Assembly: GCA_030637065.1 (NCBI GenBank) | Contig: DAOVVQ010000020.1 | Span: 1 to 23,067, forward strand | Length of the DNA: 23,067 bases | Direction: 5' to 3' | Source: Planctomycetota bacterium | GTDB taxonomy: Bacteria; Planctomycetota; Phycisphaerae; Sedimentisphaerales; Anaerohalosphaeraceae | Part shown: positions 13,754 to 21,168 of the stretch, piece after piece | How the letters are laid out: the number at the start of each line of letters is the position of its first letter | How positions within the stretch are numbered: position 1 is the stretch's first letter | Made by a program: the position numbers and the translations under genes | The notes under the pieces: generated by a model | The model's input: the letters and a program-made list of their open reading frames with translations, nothing else | The model's database searches: none | Told to the model about the DNA's origin: nothing

Positions 13754-13871
13754 TATAAGGCGGCCTGATAACTCTATTAGTTTTCGCTATTTCCTTTATA
13801 TGGCAACTGCGGCGATCGTTCAAGCATTAATTTGATATCGTCCCCACAGCTGCAAGCTTGCTTACTCTGGA

Positions 13872-13990
13872 CTTTATTGTTTCGCCCTTTCAGGGCTTCT
13901 TTTTGGGGGGACGTTCTTTCCCAGGGCTTTGCCCTGGGCTGTATTGTTTTCGCCCCCATTCGGCTTCGCTCAGGGCAGGCTCTTTGGGGC
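13872..13990 (-). repeat. Composite hairpin element, copy Z, with a 26-nt insert
   Basis: A third, shorter copy of the hairpin array. On the minus strand: a GCCCC...GGGGC stem whose loop carries an extra 26 nt (13957-13982), then CCCAGGGCAAAGCCCTGGG and GCCCTGAAAGGGC with AATAAAGTCC. The insert begins CATTCGGCTTCGCTCAGGGC and ends AGGCTC, and matches the outer parts of 5695-5745. The rest of 13754-14125 contains no gene; the open frame extending left of the udg start translates this repeat. Confidence 0.8.
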
Positions 13991-14125
13991 TGTTTTTTTG
14001 AAGGTTGGTGTGCTATTTACCCAGTCGCATGCTTTGCTCGATTTGGGCTCTATTATATAGCGGTGCAAGAGCGGCGAGAATGCGGCTTGCTATTGACGGC
14101 GATCGAGCGTAGACTTGGCGATACT

Positions 14126-14875
14126 ATGAATGAAGATATCGGCACAAAACAGGCTTTGCAGCAGCATCTCGAGATGGAGATGTTCTTTACGGGCGATTTT
14201 GCGGTTAAGGGGCATTGCCCGGAGGGCGAGGTCGGCGGCGAGGCGGACGAAGGATCGGATGGTCAGGACCAGGAGGCTCGGATGGAACTTGAAAACATAG
14301 CTAAAGAGATCGGGAAATGCTGCCAGTGCGGCCTTGGCGAATCGCGGACGAATGCGGTCCCCGGCGAAGGCGACCCGAATGCTCAACTGGTTTTCGTGGG
14401 CGAAGCGCCCGGGGCCGATGAAGACGCTCAGGGCCGTCCGTTCGTAGGGCGGGCCGGACAGCTTCTCGAAAAGATAATCAACGCTATGGGCCTCAGGCGC
14501 GAGGATGTCTTTATATGCAATATTTTGAAATGTCGACCGCCCGGTAACCGCGATCCGAAGCCGGATGAGATAACGAAATGTCTTCCGTTCCTGCAACGGC
14601 AACTCGAGGCTATCGGGCCCGAAATAATTGTTGCCCTCGGTGCGCACGCCGCTCACACTTTGCTCGAGACAAAAAAACCTATCGGCCAGCTTAGAGGAAG
14701 GTTCCATCAGTACTACACCAGTAACGATGCCGAGCCGATCAAGTTCATGCCGACGTATCATCCCGCTTATTTACTGCGAAACTATTCGCCCGACAATCGG
14801 CGCAGGGTGTGGGAGGATATGCAGAAAGTCATGGCGGAGTTGGGGCTCGAGGCGCCAAAATCCGGAAAAAAGTAA
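14126..14875 (+). CDS. Family-4 uracil-DNA glycosylase
   Basis: A 249-residue base-excision repair enzyme that removes uracil from DNA. The core starts near residue 60: C65-x2-C68, then TNAVPGEGDPNAQLVFVGEA and PGADEDAQGRPFVGRAGQLL (uracil pocket), CNILKCRPPGNRDP with C136, C152 in KCLPFL, and MPTYHPAYLLRN. C65, C68, C136 and C152 fit the iron-sulfur cluster ligands of this family. Residues 1-55 form an acidic, Gly-rich extension containing QHLEMEMFFTGDF, as I recall in planctomycete members. The start at 14126 is the first ATG beyond the repeat in frame; no strong Shine-Dalgarno supports it, and the ATG at 14282 would give a core-only protein. Confidence 0.9.
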   Translation: MNEDIGTKQALQQHLEMEMFFTGDFAVKGHCPEGEVGGEADEGSDGQDQEARMELENIAKEIGKCCQCGLGESRTNAVPGEGDPNAQLVFVGEAPGADEDAQGRPFVGRAGQLLEKIINAMGLRREDVFICNILKCRPPGNRDPKPDEITKCLPFLQRQLEAIGPEIIVALGAHAAHTLLETKKPIGQLRGRFHQYYTSNDAEPIKFMPTYHPAYLLRNYSPDNRRRVWEDMQKVMAELGLEAPKSGKK

Positions 14876-15067
14876 AAAATTTTCGCCCAATACTATCGCA
14901 GACGAGTCGCCATATCCTTAATGACGGGTATCCCCCTAAACGTCCGTTTTTGAGATGCAATTGTGGATTAGGAATGAAATAGTAATAGTCGACAGGCTTG
15001 GCGAGGCGACCAAGATTCTGGATGTGAAAGTATTTTTTCAATTTTCCTATTTTTCCGGATTTTCTTC

Positions 15068-15096
15068 TTGACGCTAAACCCTGTTTCTGGTTTAAT
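15068..15096 (+). promoter_or_regulatory. Sigma70-type promoter for the PEP-CTERM gene
   Basis: TTGACG (15068-15073), a 17-bp spacer and TTTAAT (15091-15096). It is 46 bp upstream of the start codon and correctly oriented. The 190 bp before it (14876-15067) hold no gene. Confidence 0.65.
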
Positions 15097-15141
15097 AAAG
15101 GCGTATGGAGTGGTGTGTACCGCGATAGACGGAGGAAAATG

Positions 15142-15840
15142 ATGATCGGAGGAGCAAAAGGTGTGCGTGGAGTCCATGTTATTACATGGCTTTTTTTCTG
15201 CGCGCTAATCCTTTCGCAAACTTCTTTTGCTCTCATTTCGGAAGATGCAGTTCTCACTTACGACTTCCGTCTTTTCTCCAACAATGGTAACTGGGGTACC
15301 AGCGGCTCCATGTTTCCTGATCCGGAACTTAACATTTCGGTAAACGTTTTCAAGAACATTTTGCCCGCGGGTGGTGAGACGGTCAGTTTTGAGTTCCACA
15401 ATAACAGCGGCCTGTCAATGGGCGATGTTTCGGTTGCGGACATTTACTTTGATGATGGCACCCTGCTTGGAATTAGTCAGGTAATTAATAGCCCGGGTGT
15501 AGTCTTCAGTCAGTTGGCTTCACCGCCAAATCTTCCGGATGCTGCGCTTCTTGATCCTGACTTTGTGACGACCACGGGATTCAGCGCCGATTCGGATCCG
15601 CCTGCATCGCCTAACGGCATTAACCGCGATGAGTCGCTGACGATTGTATTTGATCTGATGGCTGGCGGGTTGCTGTCGGATGTTATCAATGAACTCAATG
15701 ACGGAACGTTGCGTATCGGCCTGCACGTTCAGTCTTTTCCTGACGGTAATAGTGAGAATATGGTCAATGTTCCAGAGCCGGCGTCGCTGATGCTGCTGGG
15801 GCTGGGTTCTCTTGTACTGGCCAGGAGACGCAGGAGGTAA
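15142..15840 (+). CDS. PEP-CTERM sorting-domain protein
   Basis: A 232-residue secreted protein. An N-terminal signal peptide contains VITWLFFCALILSQTSFA, and the C-terminus is a classic PEP-CTERM tail: VPEPASLMLLGLGSLVLARR followed by an Arg cluster. Such proteins are cleaved by an exosortase and retained at or released from the cell surface, often with exopolysaccharide production. The middle is a beta-rich, Asp/Asn-rich domain with no recognised enzyme motif. Two consecutive ATGs occur; the second (15142) is preferred because GGAGG lies 6 nt upstream. A promoter lies upstream and a terminator just downstream, so it is a single-gene transcript. No exosortase gene is in this window. Confidence 0.9.
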   Translation: MIGGAKGVRGVHVITWLFFCALILSQTSFALISEDAVLTYDFRLFSNNGNWGTSGSMFPDPELNISVNVFKNILPAGGETVSFEFHNNSGLSMGDVSVADIYFDDGTLLGISQVINSPGVVFSQLASPPNLPDAALLDPDFVTTTGFSADSDPPASPNGINRDESLTIVFDLMAGGLLSDVINELNDGTLRIGLHVQSFPDGNSENMVNVPEPASLMLLGLGSLVLARRRRR

Positions 15841-15864
15841 GGGTCGATTTTGTTGTGGATGCAG

Positions 15865-15894
15865 AGGCTGCAATTTTCGGTTGCGGCTTTTTTT
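15865..15894 (+). terminator. Rho-independent terminator after the PEP-CTERM gene
   Basis: A stem AGGCTGCAA / TTGCGGCTT (two G-U pairs) with loop TTTTCGG, running into a continuous T-tract ending at 15894. It starts 24 nt after the stop codon. Confidence 0.8.
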
Positions 15895-15962
15895 ATGCGC
15901 ATCGGGGCGAGGTGGTTAGCACAAGCATGGCACCGATAACAATACTTAAATGGGACTGGTGA

Positions 15963-16967
15963 TTACAAGGCTGCGTCGATGAGATATCTTGCTCCGAGGA
16001 CGATATCCAGTGCCATTGCGGCTGCGAGCAGGATCGATCTGAAGAGGTGCCATCTGACCTTGCCGCGTGCCATGAAGAATATTGCTGCAAGCAGTACCAT
16101 TGCCAATGTGTGCAGTTTGGCGGCGTAAAACCACGGGGGCCCAAACCTGAGGCCGAGTACGATCGTCAGGATCGTAAACGCCGTCGCTGCCATGAATGCC
16201 GCGAGGGGCCATTTTGCGTCCGCCGGTCCTGCCAGGATCAGGGCCTGCATCCCCAATCCGATCGCGATAGAGCAATACAGGGCTGGGACGAGCGACCATA
16301 CGACGGGTGGGACTTCGAGGATCGGGCCTGCGAAGGCGAGAATCAGGCAGGCCAAGGCGCCGGCCATGATCGCGATCCGGTGGGCGGTGATATTGGCGAT
16401 AAGGCCGACCAGGGCGATGGCGATGGGTATGTGGTAGAAGGCGAAGGCGAATTGGTGCGGCTTTACGGTTAGTGGTGCCAGCAGGGCTGTGAGGTTGGCC
16501 GGGCTGAGTCTGGCGGACTTCGGCAGGGGAAAAAAGGGTCTTATGCACGGCTGGGCCAGTAGCCAGAAGAACAGGACGATCAGGGCCAGGGGCAGAAGAT
16601 ACATCGCTGTGGTGATCGCCGTTGATGCCAGCGATCTGGCCGGAGATTTGGGCCGGCGTGCGATAACAGCCGGCAAAAACAGCCACGGCAGCAGGGCGAG
16701 CGGCAGTGAAGCTAAGGGGTGATACGCGGCAAAACCGATGGCCAGGGGCGAAAAACCGTAAACGGCTCCTGCGAAAAACTCAGCGACAGGTGAACCGATC
16801 CAGCGTCTGCTAAGCAGAAATGCACCCACAGCGGCGGCGACGGAGTTGAAGATATACAGCAGTTCTATGGCGGCAAAATCTCTGACGTAGGGATGGTAGA
16901 GATAGACAGTCAGGGCCAGATAGGCAGCGGTGGCGAGGACAGCGCTTCTTAAAGTCGAATTTTTCAT
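15963..16967 (-). CDS. Polytopic membrane protein of unknown function
   Basis: A 334-residue integral membrane protein with roughly nine to ten hydrophobic segments, including LRSAVLATAAYLALTVYLY at the N-terminus, MYLLPLALIVLFFWLLAQP in the middle and LHTLAMVLLAAIFFMARGKV near the end. VAEFFAGAVYGFSPLAIGFA resembles a short stretch found in some glycosyltransferase-C/YfhO-like membrane proteins, but this is too weak for assignment. The ATG at 16967 is preferred over 16991 because AGGA overlapping the purM stop codon lies 8 nt upstream. It is the third gene of the purF-purM transcript, only 10 nt after purM, which suggests co-expression but not necessarily a purine role. Confidence 0.8.
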   Translation of the reverse strand: MKNSTLRSAVLATAAYLALTVYLYHPYVRDFAAIELLYIFNSVAAAVGAFLLSRRWIGSPVAEFFAGAVYGFSPLAIGFAAYHPLASLPLALLPWLFLPAVIARRPKSPARSLASTAITTAMYLLPLALIVLFFWLLAQPCIRPFFPLPKSARLSPANLTALLAPLTVKPHQFAFAFYHIPIAIALVGLIANITAHRIAIMAGALACLILAFAGPILEVPPVVWSLVPALYCSIAIGLGMQALILAGPADAKWPLAAFMAATAFTILTIVLGLRFGPPWFYAAKLHTLAMVLLAAIFFMARGKVRWHLFRSILLAAAMALDIVLGARYLIDAAL

Positions 16968-16977
16968 CTGAGTTGTC

Positions 16978-18051
16978 CTACTTAAGAACAACTTTTCCGG
17001 AGCCTGCGGTTATGGTTCCGAGTTTATAGACGGTCTGTCCGTATTTTTCCAGCTTATCTGCGATCGAGTTTGCAAAGTCCGGCGCTGTGACGAGAACGTA
17101 TCCGATGCCCATGTTAAAGACGCGGAACATTTCTTCTTCGGTGACCGGGCCGTTTTTCTTGAGGAAAGTAAAGATCGGCGGGACGGGCCAGCTCGACTTC
17201 TTTATCACGGCGTTGAGATTTTTCGGCAGGACCCGCGGGATGTTGCCGACGAGGCCGCCGCCGGTGATGTGTGCCATGGCGTGAACGACCTTTTTAACCT
17301 TATATTGAGCTAAGAGCTTCAGGATCGGTTTAACGTAAATCCGCGTCGGCTCCAGGAGTACCTCGCCGATCGTCTCGCCGCCCAAGGCGTCTATCCGGTC
17401 GGATGCTTTCAGTTTGAGCTTCTTGAAGCAGATGTTCCTGGCGAGCGAGAAGCCATTGCTGTGTACTCCGCTGGAGGCAAGGCCGAGTATCACATCGCCC
17501 TTTTGGGTGCCCTTGCCGTCGATGATACGGTCGCGCTCGACGACTCCGACGGCGAAGCCCGCCATGTCATATTCGCCGCGTCGGTAGATGTCGGGCATCT
17601 CGGCGGTCTCGCCTCCGATAAGTGCGCATCCGGCCTGCCTGCACCCTTCCGCGACACCTTCGACCATTTGGGCTGTTTGCTCCGGCACGAGCCTGTCGAC
17701 GGCTAAGTAATCGAGGAAGATCAGCGGCTCTGCGCCGTGGACTATCATGTCGTTAACGCTCATAGCGACCAGATCGATGCCGACGGTGTCGAATCGCTTC
17801 ATGGCCTGGGCGATCTTAATCTTGGTGCCGACGCCGTCAGTGCAGGCGGCAAGAACGGGGTTGCGGTAATTCCGCTTGAAGAGCTTTTCGTTAAAGTCCA
17901 GGCGAAAAAGCCCCGCGAAACCGTTGTGAATATTGATGACGCGCGGCCCGAAGGTTCGCTTTACCGACCTCTTGATGCGTTCGACCATTTCATCGCCGGC
18001 GTCGATACTGACGCCCGATTGATCGTATGTGATGTAGTCGTTTTTGGCCAT
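16978..18051 (-). CDS. purM: Phosphoribosylformylglycinamidine cyclo-ligase (AIR synthetase)
   Basis: A 357-residue enzyme of normal length. It makes 5-aminoimidazole ribonucleotide from formylglycinamidine ribonucleotide and ATP, the fifth step of purine synthesis, in the cytoplasm. Recognisable PurM motifs are GVSIDAGDEMVERIK at the N-terminus, AACTDGVGTKIKIAQ (ATP/phosphate site), AMSVNDMIVHGAEPLIFLDY, ALIGGETAEMPDIYR and AHITGGGLVGNIPRVLP. The ATG is 5 nt after the purF stop, so translation is probably coupled. Confidence 0.97.
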   Translation of the reverse strand: MAKNDYITYDQSGVSIDAGDEMVERIKRSVKRTFGPRVINIHNGFAGLFRLDFNEKLFKRNYRNPVLAACTDGVGTKIKIAQAMKRFDTVGIDLVAMSVNDMIVHGAEPLIFLDYLAVDRLVPEQTAQMVEGVAEGCRQAGCALIGGETAEMPDIYRRGEYDMAGFAVGVVERDRIIDGKGTQKGDVILGLASSGVHSNGFSLARNICFKKLKLKASDRIDALGGETIGEVLLEPTRIYVKPILKLLAQYKVKKVVHAMAHITGGGLVGNIPRVLPKNLNAVIKKSSWPVPPIFTFLKKNGPVTEEEMFRVFNMGIGYVLVTAPDFANSIADKLEKYGQTVYKLGTITAGSGKVVLK

Positions 18052-18056
18052 GTTGA

Positions 18057-19490
18057 TCAGTCGTTATCGTCGAAAAGCTGCATTTGATGTCTTTCCATGG
18101 CGAATTTGTTTACCACGGTGCTTACGGGTATTTTGTACTGTCCGCTCCAACATGCGGTGCAGTAATGGTCCGGCGGCAGCGATACGCAGGAGAGCAGTCC
18201 TTCCAGCGAGATGTACCCTATGCTGTCGACGTTGAGGTAGTCCTTTATGTCGTCGAGGGTTCGTGTGCTCGCGACGAGTTCTTCTTTGGTCGGGAAATCG
18301 ACGCCGTAAAAACACGGATTCTTGATCGGCGGGCATGCGACCCTCATGTGTATCTCTTTTGCGCCGGCGTGCCTTAACGACTCGATCTTCCCTTTGGTTG
18401 TGGTCCCGCGTACGATCGAATCGTCGACGACGACGACGCGTTTGCCGTTAACGACCTCTCTTACGGGCGAGAGCTTGAGTTTTACGGCGAGGTCCCGCAT
18501 GTCCTGGCTGGGAGATATGAACGTTCGTCCGATGTAGTGGCTTCTGACGAAACCCATGTCGAATGGGATGTCGCTGAAGTTGGCGTATCCTACGGCGGCA
18601 CTGGTTCCCGAGTCGGGAACGGGTATGACGACGTCGGCCTCAACGGGATGCTCTTTTGCCAACTGCTCGCCGCATCTTTTGCGTACGGCGTGGACGCTTT
18701 CGCCGAATATGTAGCTGCTCTGCTTTGCGAAATAGATGTGCTCGAAGATGCAGTGGGCAGGCGTCACAGCCCCGGGCTTGACGAAGAATCGGCTCGATAT
18801 GCCGTTGCGGTCGATGGTTACTATCTCTCCGGGCTCGACGTCCCTTATGTATTCGGCATCGACGGCGTCGAATGCACATGTCTCGCTTGCGACGCAGTAG
18901 ACCCCGTTTGCGGTCTTGCCGATGGACAGGGGGCGAACGCCATACGGGTCTCTGGCGGCCTCGATCCGGTCCGGGAACAGAAACAGCAGCGAATAGGCAC
19001 CCTGGAGATGGTTAAGTACGTGGCCGAGCGGGTCGGGTTTTCCGACGTGTGTCGGCTTTGCCATGAGGTGGACGATGATCTCGGTGTCGTTCGTTGACTT
19101 GAAGATGTGTCCGTATGCCTCATATTCGTCGCGTAGGAGCGAGGCGTTTATGAGGTTTCCGTTATGGGCGACGGCGACCTGGCCTTGCGAATACTCGCTG
19201 AGAAACGGCTGGGCGTTCAAGGGATTGCTGGAACCTGTCGTTGAATATCTGACATGTCCGATAGCGATGGGGTTTTCCAGCTTGTCGAGAAATCCCCGCC
19301 CCGCTCGAAAAACCCTGCTTACCTGCCCCATCCCCGTATAGCAGTGGATCTCCTCGCCGTTGCTGGACGCGATCCCGGCGGATTCCTGTCCGCGGTGCTG
19401 GAGGCTGTGGATTCCAAAAAAGGTCTTCTTAACGGCCTCGGGGTCGCCGAAGATGCCGAAAACGCCGCATTCTTCTCTACATTTTTCCAT
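18057..19490 (-). CDS. purF: Amidophosphoribosyltransferase
   Basis: A 477-residue enzyme that starts purine synthesis by converting PRPP and glutamine to phosphoribosylamine. Residues MEKCREE form a short propeptide ahead of the N-terminal nucleophile Cys8 (CGVFGIFG), followed by HSLQHRGQESAG of the glutaminase domain. The PRPP site is VVVVDDSIVRGTTTKGK. Cysteines in HCIFEHIYFA, ACPPIKNPCFYG and YCTACWSGQY mark it as the propeptide-bearing, 4Fe-4S-containing type known from Bacillus subtilis. A GAGGA lies just before the ATG. It heads the operon purF-purM-membrane protein, with a sigma70-type promoter upstream. Confidence 0.97.
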   Translation of the reverse strand: MEKCREECGVFGIFGDPEAVKKTFFGIHSLQHRGQESAGIASSNGEEIHCYTGMGQVSRVFRAGRGFLDKLENPIAIGHVRYSTTGSSNPLNAQPFLSEYSQGQVAVAHNGNLINASLLRDEYEAYGHIFKSTNDTEIIVHLMAKPTHVGKPDPLGHVLNHLQGAYSLLFLFPDRIEAARDPYGVRPLSIGKTANGVYCVASETCAFDAVDAEYIRDVEPGEIVTIDRNGISSRFFVKPGAVTPAHCIFEHIYFAKQSSYIFGESVHAVRKRCGEQLAKEHPVEADVVIPVPDSGTSAAVGYANFSDIPFDMGFVRSHYIGRTFISPSQDMRDLAVKLKLSPVREVVNGKRVVVVDDSIVRGTTTKGKIESLRHAGAKEIHMRVACPPIKNPCFYGVDFPTKEELVASTRTLDDIKDYLNVDSIGYISLEGLLSCVSLPPDHYCTACWSGQYKIPVSTVVNKFAMERHQMQLFDDND

Positions 19491-19529
19491 AAATCCTCAA
19501 AATAAAAGCGGTATTAACCTTCCGCGGTT

Positions 19530-19558
19530 ACTTTATCGAGTGGGCCAATCCGAGTCAA
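19530..19558 (-). promoter_or_regulatory. Sigma70-type promoter for purF-purM
   Basis: On the minus strand: TTGACT (19553-19558), a 17-bp spacer, and TAAAGT (19530-19535), 40 bp upstream of the purF start codon. No purine riboswitch or PurR-like operator was recognised in 19491-19694. Confidence 0.65.
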
Positions 19559-19694
19559 TCGATTTTTGTTGCAGATATGCGTTTTTGGCCGCCTAATTGC
19601 CGGGTATTGGTCCCGACAGGCCGGTTGAACGGCAATATCGGCATTTTAGCAAAATAAAAACATCCTCAGAAACATCTGAGTATATATATACCGG

Positions 19695-19785
19695 GTTCCC
19701 TGAAAAACAGGGTGCAGCCCATTGCCGGGGTTGTTTTGTTCCAAAAACAACGACCATAGCAAAGGTGTCATAGTTTTTCAGAGGT
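19695..19785 (+). repeat. Copy 3 of the 91-bp dispersed element
   Basis: The best-preserved copy. Terminal inverted repeats CTGAAAAAC (19700-19708) and GTTTTTCAG (19773-19781) pair perfectly. Internally, CCCTG-AAAAA-CAGGG and GTTGTTTT ... AAAACAAC can form alternative hairpins. It ends 5 bp before the -35 box of the tatA promoter. Just before it, CTCAGA-AACA-TCTGAG forms a small hairpin followed by a TATATATATA run. Confidence 0.85.
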
Positions 19786-19790
19786 ATCTA

Positions 19791-19819
19791 TTGACGAATC
19801 GGCCCCGACCCGGTAGAAT
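19791..19819 (+). promoter_or_regulatory. Sigma70-type promoter for tatA
   Basis: TTGACG (19791-19796), a 17-bp spacer, TAGAAT (19814-19819), 45 bp upstream of the tatA start codon. Confidence 0.75.
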
Positions 19820-19864
19820 ACGACTGCTTAAGATAAGTTGTTTTAATTTAATAAGGAATTTGAG

Positions 19865-20161
19865 ATGACAGAACAAGTACACAATATGTTAGCTATGTGG
19901 GCGCCCGGACCTTTTGAGCTGATAGTAATACTTATAATTGCGGTCTTGATCTTCGGTCGCCGGTTGCCTGAGATAGCCCGAGGCGTTGGCAAGAGCCTGA
20001 CGGAGTTCAAGAAAGGCGCCCGCGAGGCCCAGAATGAGGTTAATCGCGAGATTGACCGGGCGGCGGAGGCTGAAGAGACCCTTCGTGCGGACAGTAAGAC
20101 CGAGACGAAGTCTGAGACAGCGGCTGAGCCGGCACCTGAGCCTGAAGACGAAATGCTGTAA
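19865..20161 (+). CDS. tatA: Sec-independent translocase component TatA/TatE
   Basis: A 98-residue TatA-family protein that forms the membrane-weakening or pore part of the Tat export system for folded proteins. A short N-terminal region is followed by one transmembrane helix (GPFELIVILIIAVLIFG), the FG hinge, and the amphipathic helix RLPEIARGVGKSLTEFKKGA. The C-terminal tail is acidic and Glu/Ala/Pro-rich. AAGGA lies 7 nt before the ATG. It converges on tatC, 221 bp away on the opposite strand, so the two are separate transcripts. No tatB-like gene is in the window. Confidence 0.95.
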   Translation: MTEQVHNMLAMWAPGPFELIVILIIAVLIFGRRLPEIARGVGKSLTEFKKGAREAQNEVNREIDRAAEAEETLRADSKTETKSETAAEPAPEPEDEML

Positions 20162-20194
20162 TCGGCGTAACATTTTAGCCAAATACAGGGAGGC

Positions 20195-20315
20195 AGGACT
20201 CCGCCTTCCACCTTCGCCAAGGCTACGGCGAGACAGGTTGGCGGATGCTGTTTTATGCTGGATTCCCGCCTTCCCGGCTGCGACTCGCTCCGCCGCGGCG
20301 AGCGCGGGAATGACA
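20195..20315. repeat. Two short modules (F3 and F2) inside hairpin loops
   Basis: Module F3 (20208-20237: CCACCTTCGCCAAGGCTACG, ending GAGACAGG) lies between CCGCC (20201-20205) and GGCGG, which can pair. Module F2 (20278-20302, CTGCGACTCGCTCCGCCGCG followed by GCGAG) lies in the loop of the hairpin GATTCCCGCC...GCGGGAATGAC that is uninterrupted at 12001-12026. These fill most of the gap between tatA and tatC, which holds no gene. Confidence 0.75.
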
Positions 20316-20353
20316 AAGCGCATCCAGCACTCGGCTAAAGTATTACTAATCGG

Positions 20354-20409
20354 CTTACTTTGCTTGCCTTTTACGCAGGATCCTACTTTGCTTTCTTTTT
20401 ACGCAGGAT
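20354..20409 (-). repeat. 28-bp tandem duplication at the end of tatC
   Basis: The end of tatC, including LRKKKAK and the TAG stop (20382-20409), is followed directly by a second, slightly diverged copy (20354-20381): ATCCTGCGTAAAA is shared and so is GCAAAGTA. The second copy lies after the stop codon. Confidence 0.75.
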
Positions 20410-21168
20410 TCGGCATACCACGAGGCTGCCCTCGAATAGTATGTACAGCGGTATTGCAAGGGCTATCTGTGAGATTACATCCGGGGGGGTGACGACTGCG
20501 GCGACGACTACCAGACCTAATATCACCATTTTGCGTGCATTTGCCATTGCCTCTATCGACACCAAGCCCATTCTTTCGGCGAATACGACCGCGATGGGCA
20601 TCTGGAAGGCCAGGCCGAATATCAGGCTAAGGGACAGCACGAGGTGGACATAGTTTTGCAGGGTGGAGCTGAACTCTATGTAGTCGACGCCGGTATTGAA
20701 GGTGATGAAGAATTTAAGGGCCAGCGGTGCGATCATTACCATAAAGAAGATCGCTCCTGCAACAAAGAGGATCGCACTGGCGGGCGCGACAGCGTATACG
20801 AACTTTCTTTCGCGCTTGTACAGCCCTGACGTTACGAATGCCCATATCTGGTAGAAGAACCACGGCGCCGACAGCAGCAGGCCAAAGACCAGGCAGGTCT
20901 TGAGGTAGACGAGGAACTGTTCGGCTGGCTGAATGGCGATGAATTTCGGGGTCAGGCCGGATTCTTCCATGGCGTCCTTGTATGGCGCCGTCAGCAGTCT
21001 CATGAGCCTGTGGCCGAATATAGGGATTACGCAGATCAGCACACCTGCGACGAGGCCTGCTATCATCCGTACGAGGCGGTACCGCAGCTCATCGAGGTGG
21101 TCCCCGAGGCTCATCGACTTTAGCACCTCTTTATCCTGCTTTTCTTCTTCTTTGATTGGTTCAGGCAT
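20383..21168 (-). CDS. tatC: Sec-independent translocase TatC
   Basis: A 261-residue six-helix membrane protein, the twin-arginine signal receptor of the Tat system. HLDELRYRLVR (residues 24-34) is the N-terminal TatC signature; PAEQFLVYLK, SAPWFFYQIWAFVTSGLYKR (with the conserved ER that follows) and FGLAFQMPI follow, and the final helix is rich in small and hydrophobic residues. The N-terminus is charged (KEEEKQDKE). The basic tail RILRKKKAK ends in a duplicated sequence. There is no clear Shine-Dalgarno at the ATG. It works with the convergent tatA gene. Confidence 0.96.
   Translation of the reverse strand: MPEPIKEEEKQDKEVLKSMSLGDHLDELRYRLVRMIAGLVAGVLICVIPIFGHRLMRLLTAPYKDAMEESGLTPKFIAIQPAEQFLVYLKTCLVFGLLLSAPWFFYQIWAFVTSGLYKRERKFVYAVAPASAILFVAGAIFFMVMIAPLALKFFITFNTGVDYIEFSSTLQNYVHLVLSLSLIFGLAFQMPIAVVFAERMGLVSIEAMANARKMVILGLVVVAAVVTPPDVISQIALAIPLYILFEGSLVVCRILRKKKAK

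Noticed and set aside
13832..14125. N-terminal extension of the uracil-DNA glycosylase frame
   Set aside because: The upstream part translates composite element copy Z and its 26-nt insert; the first ATG after it (14126) gives a length that suits the family.
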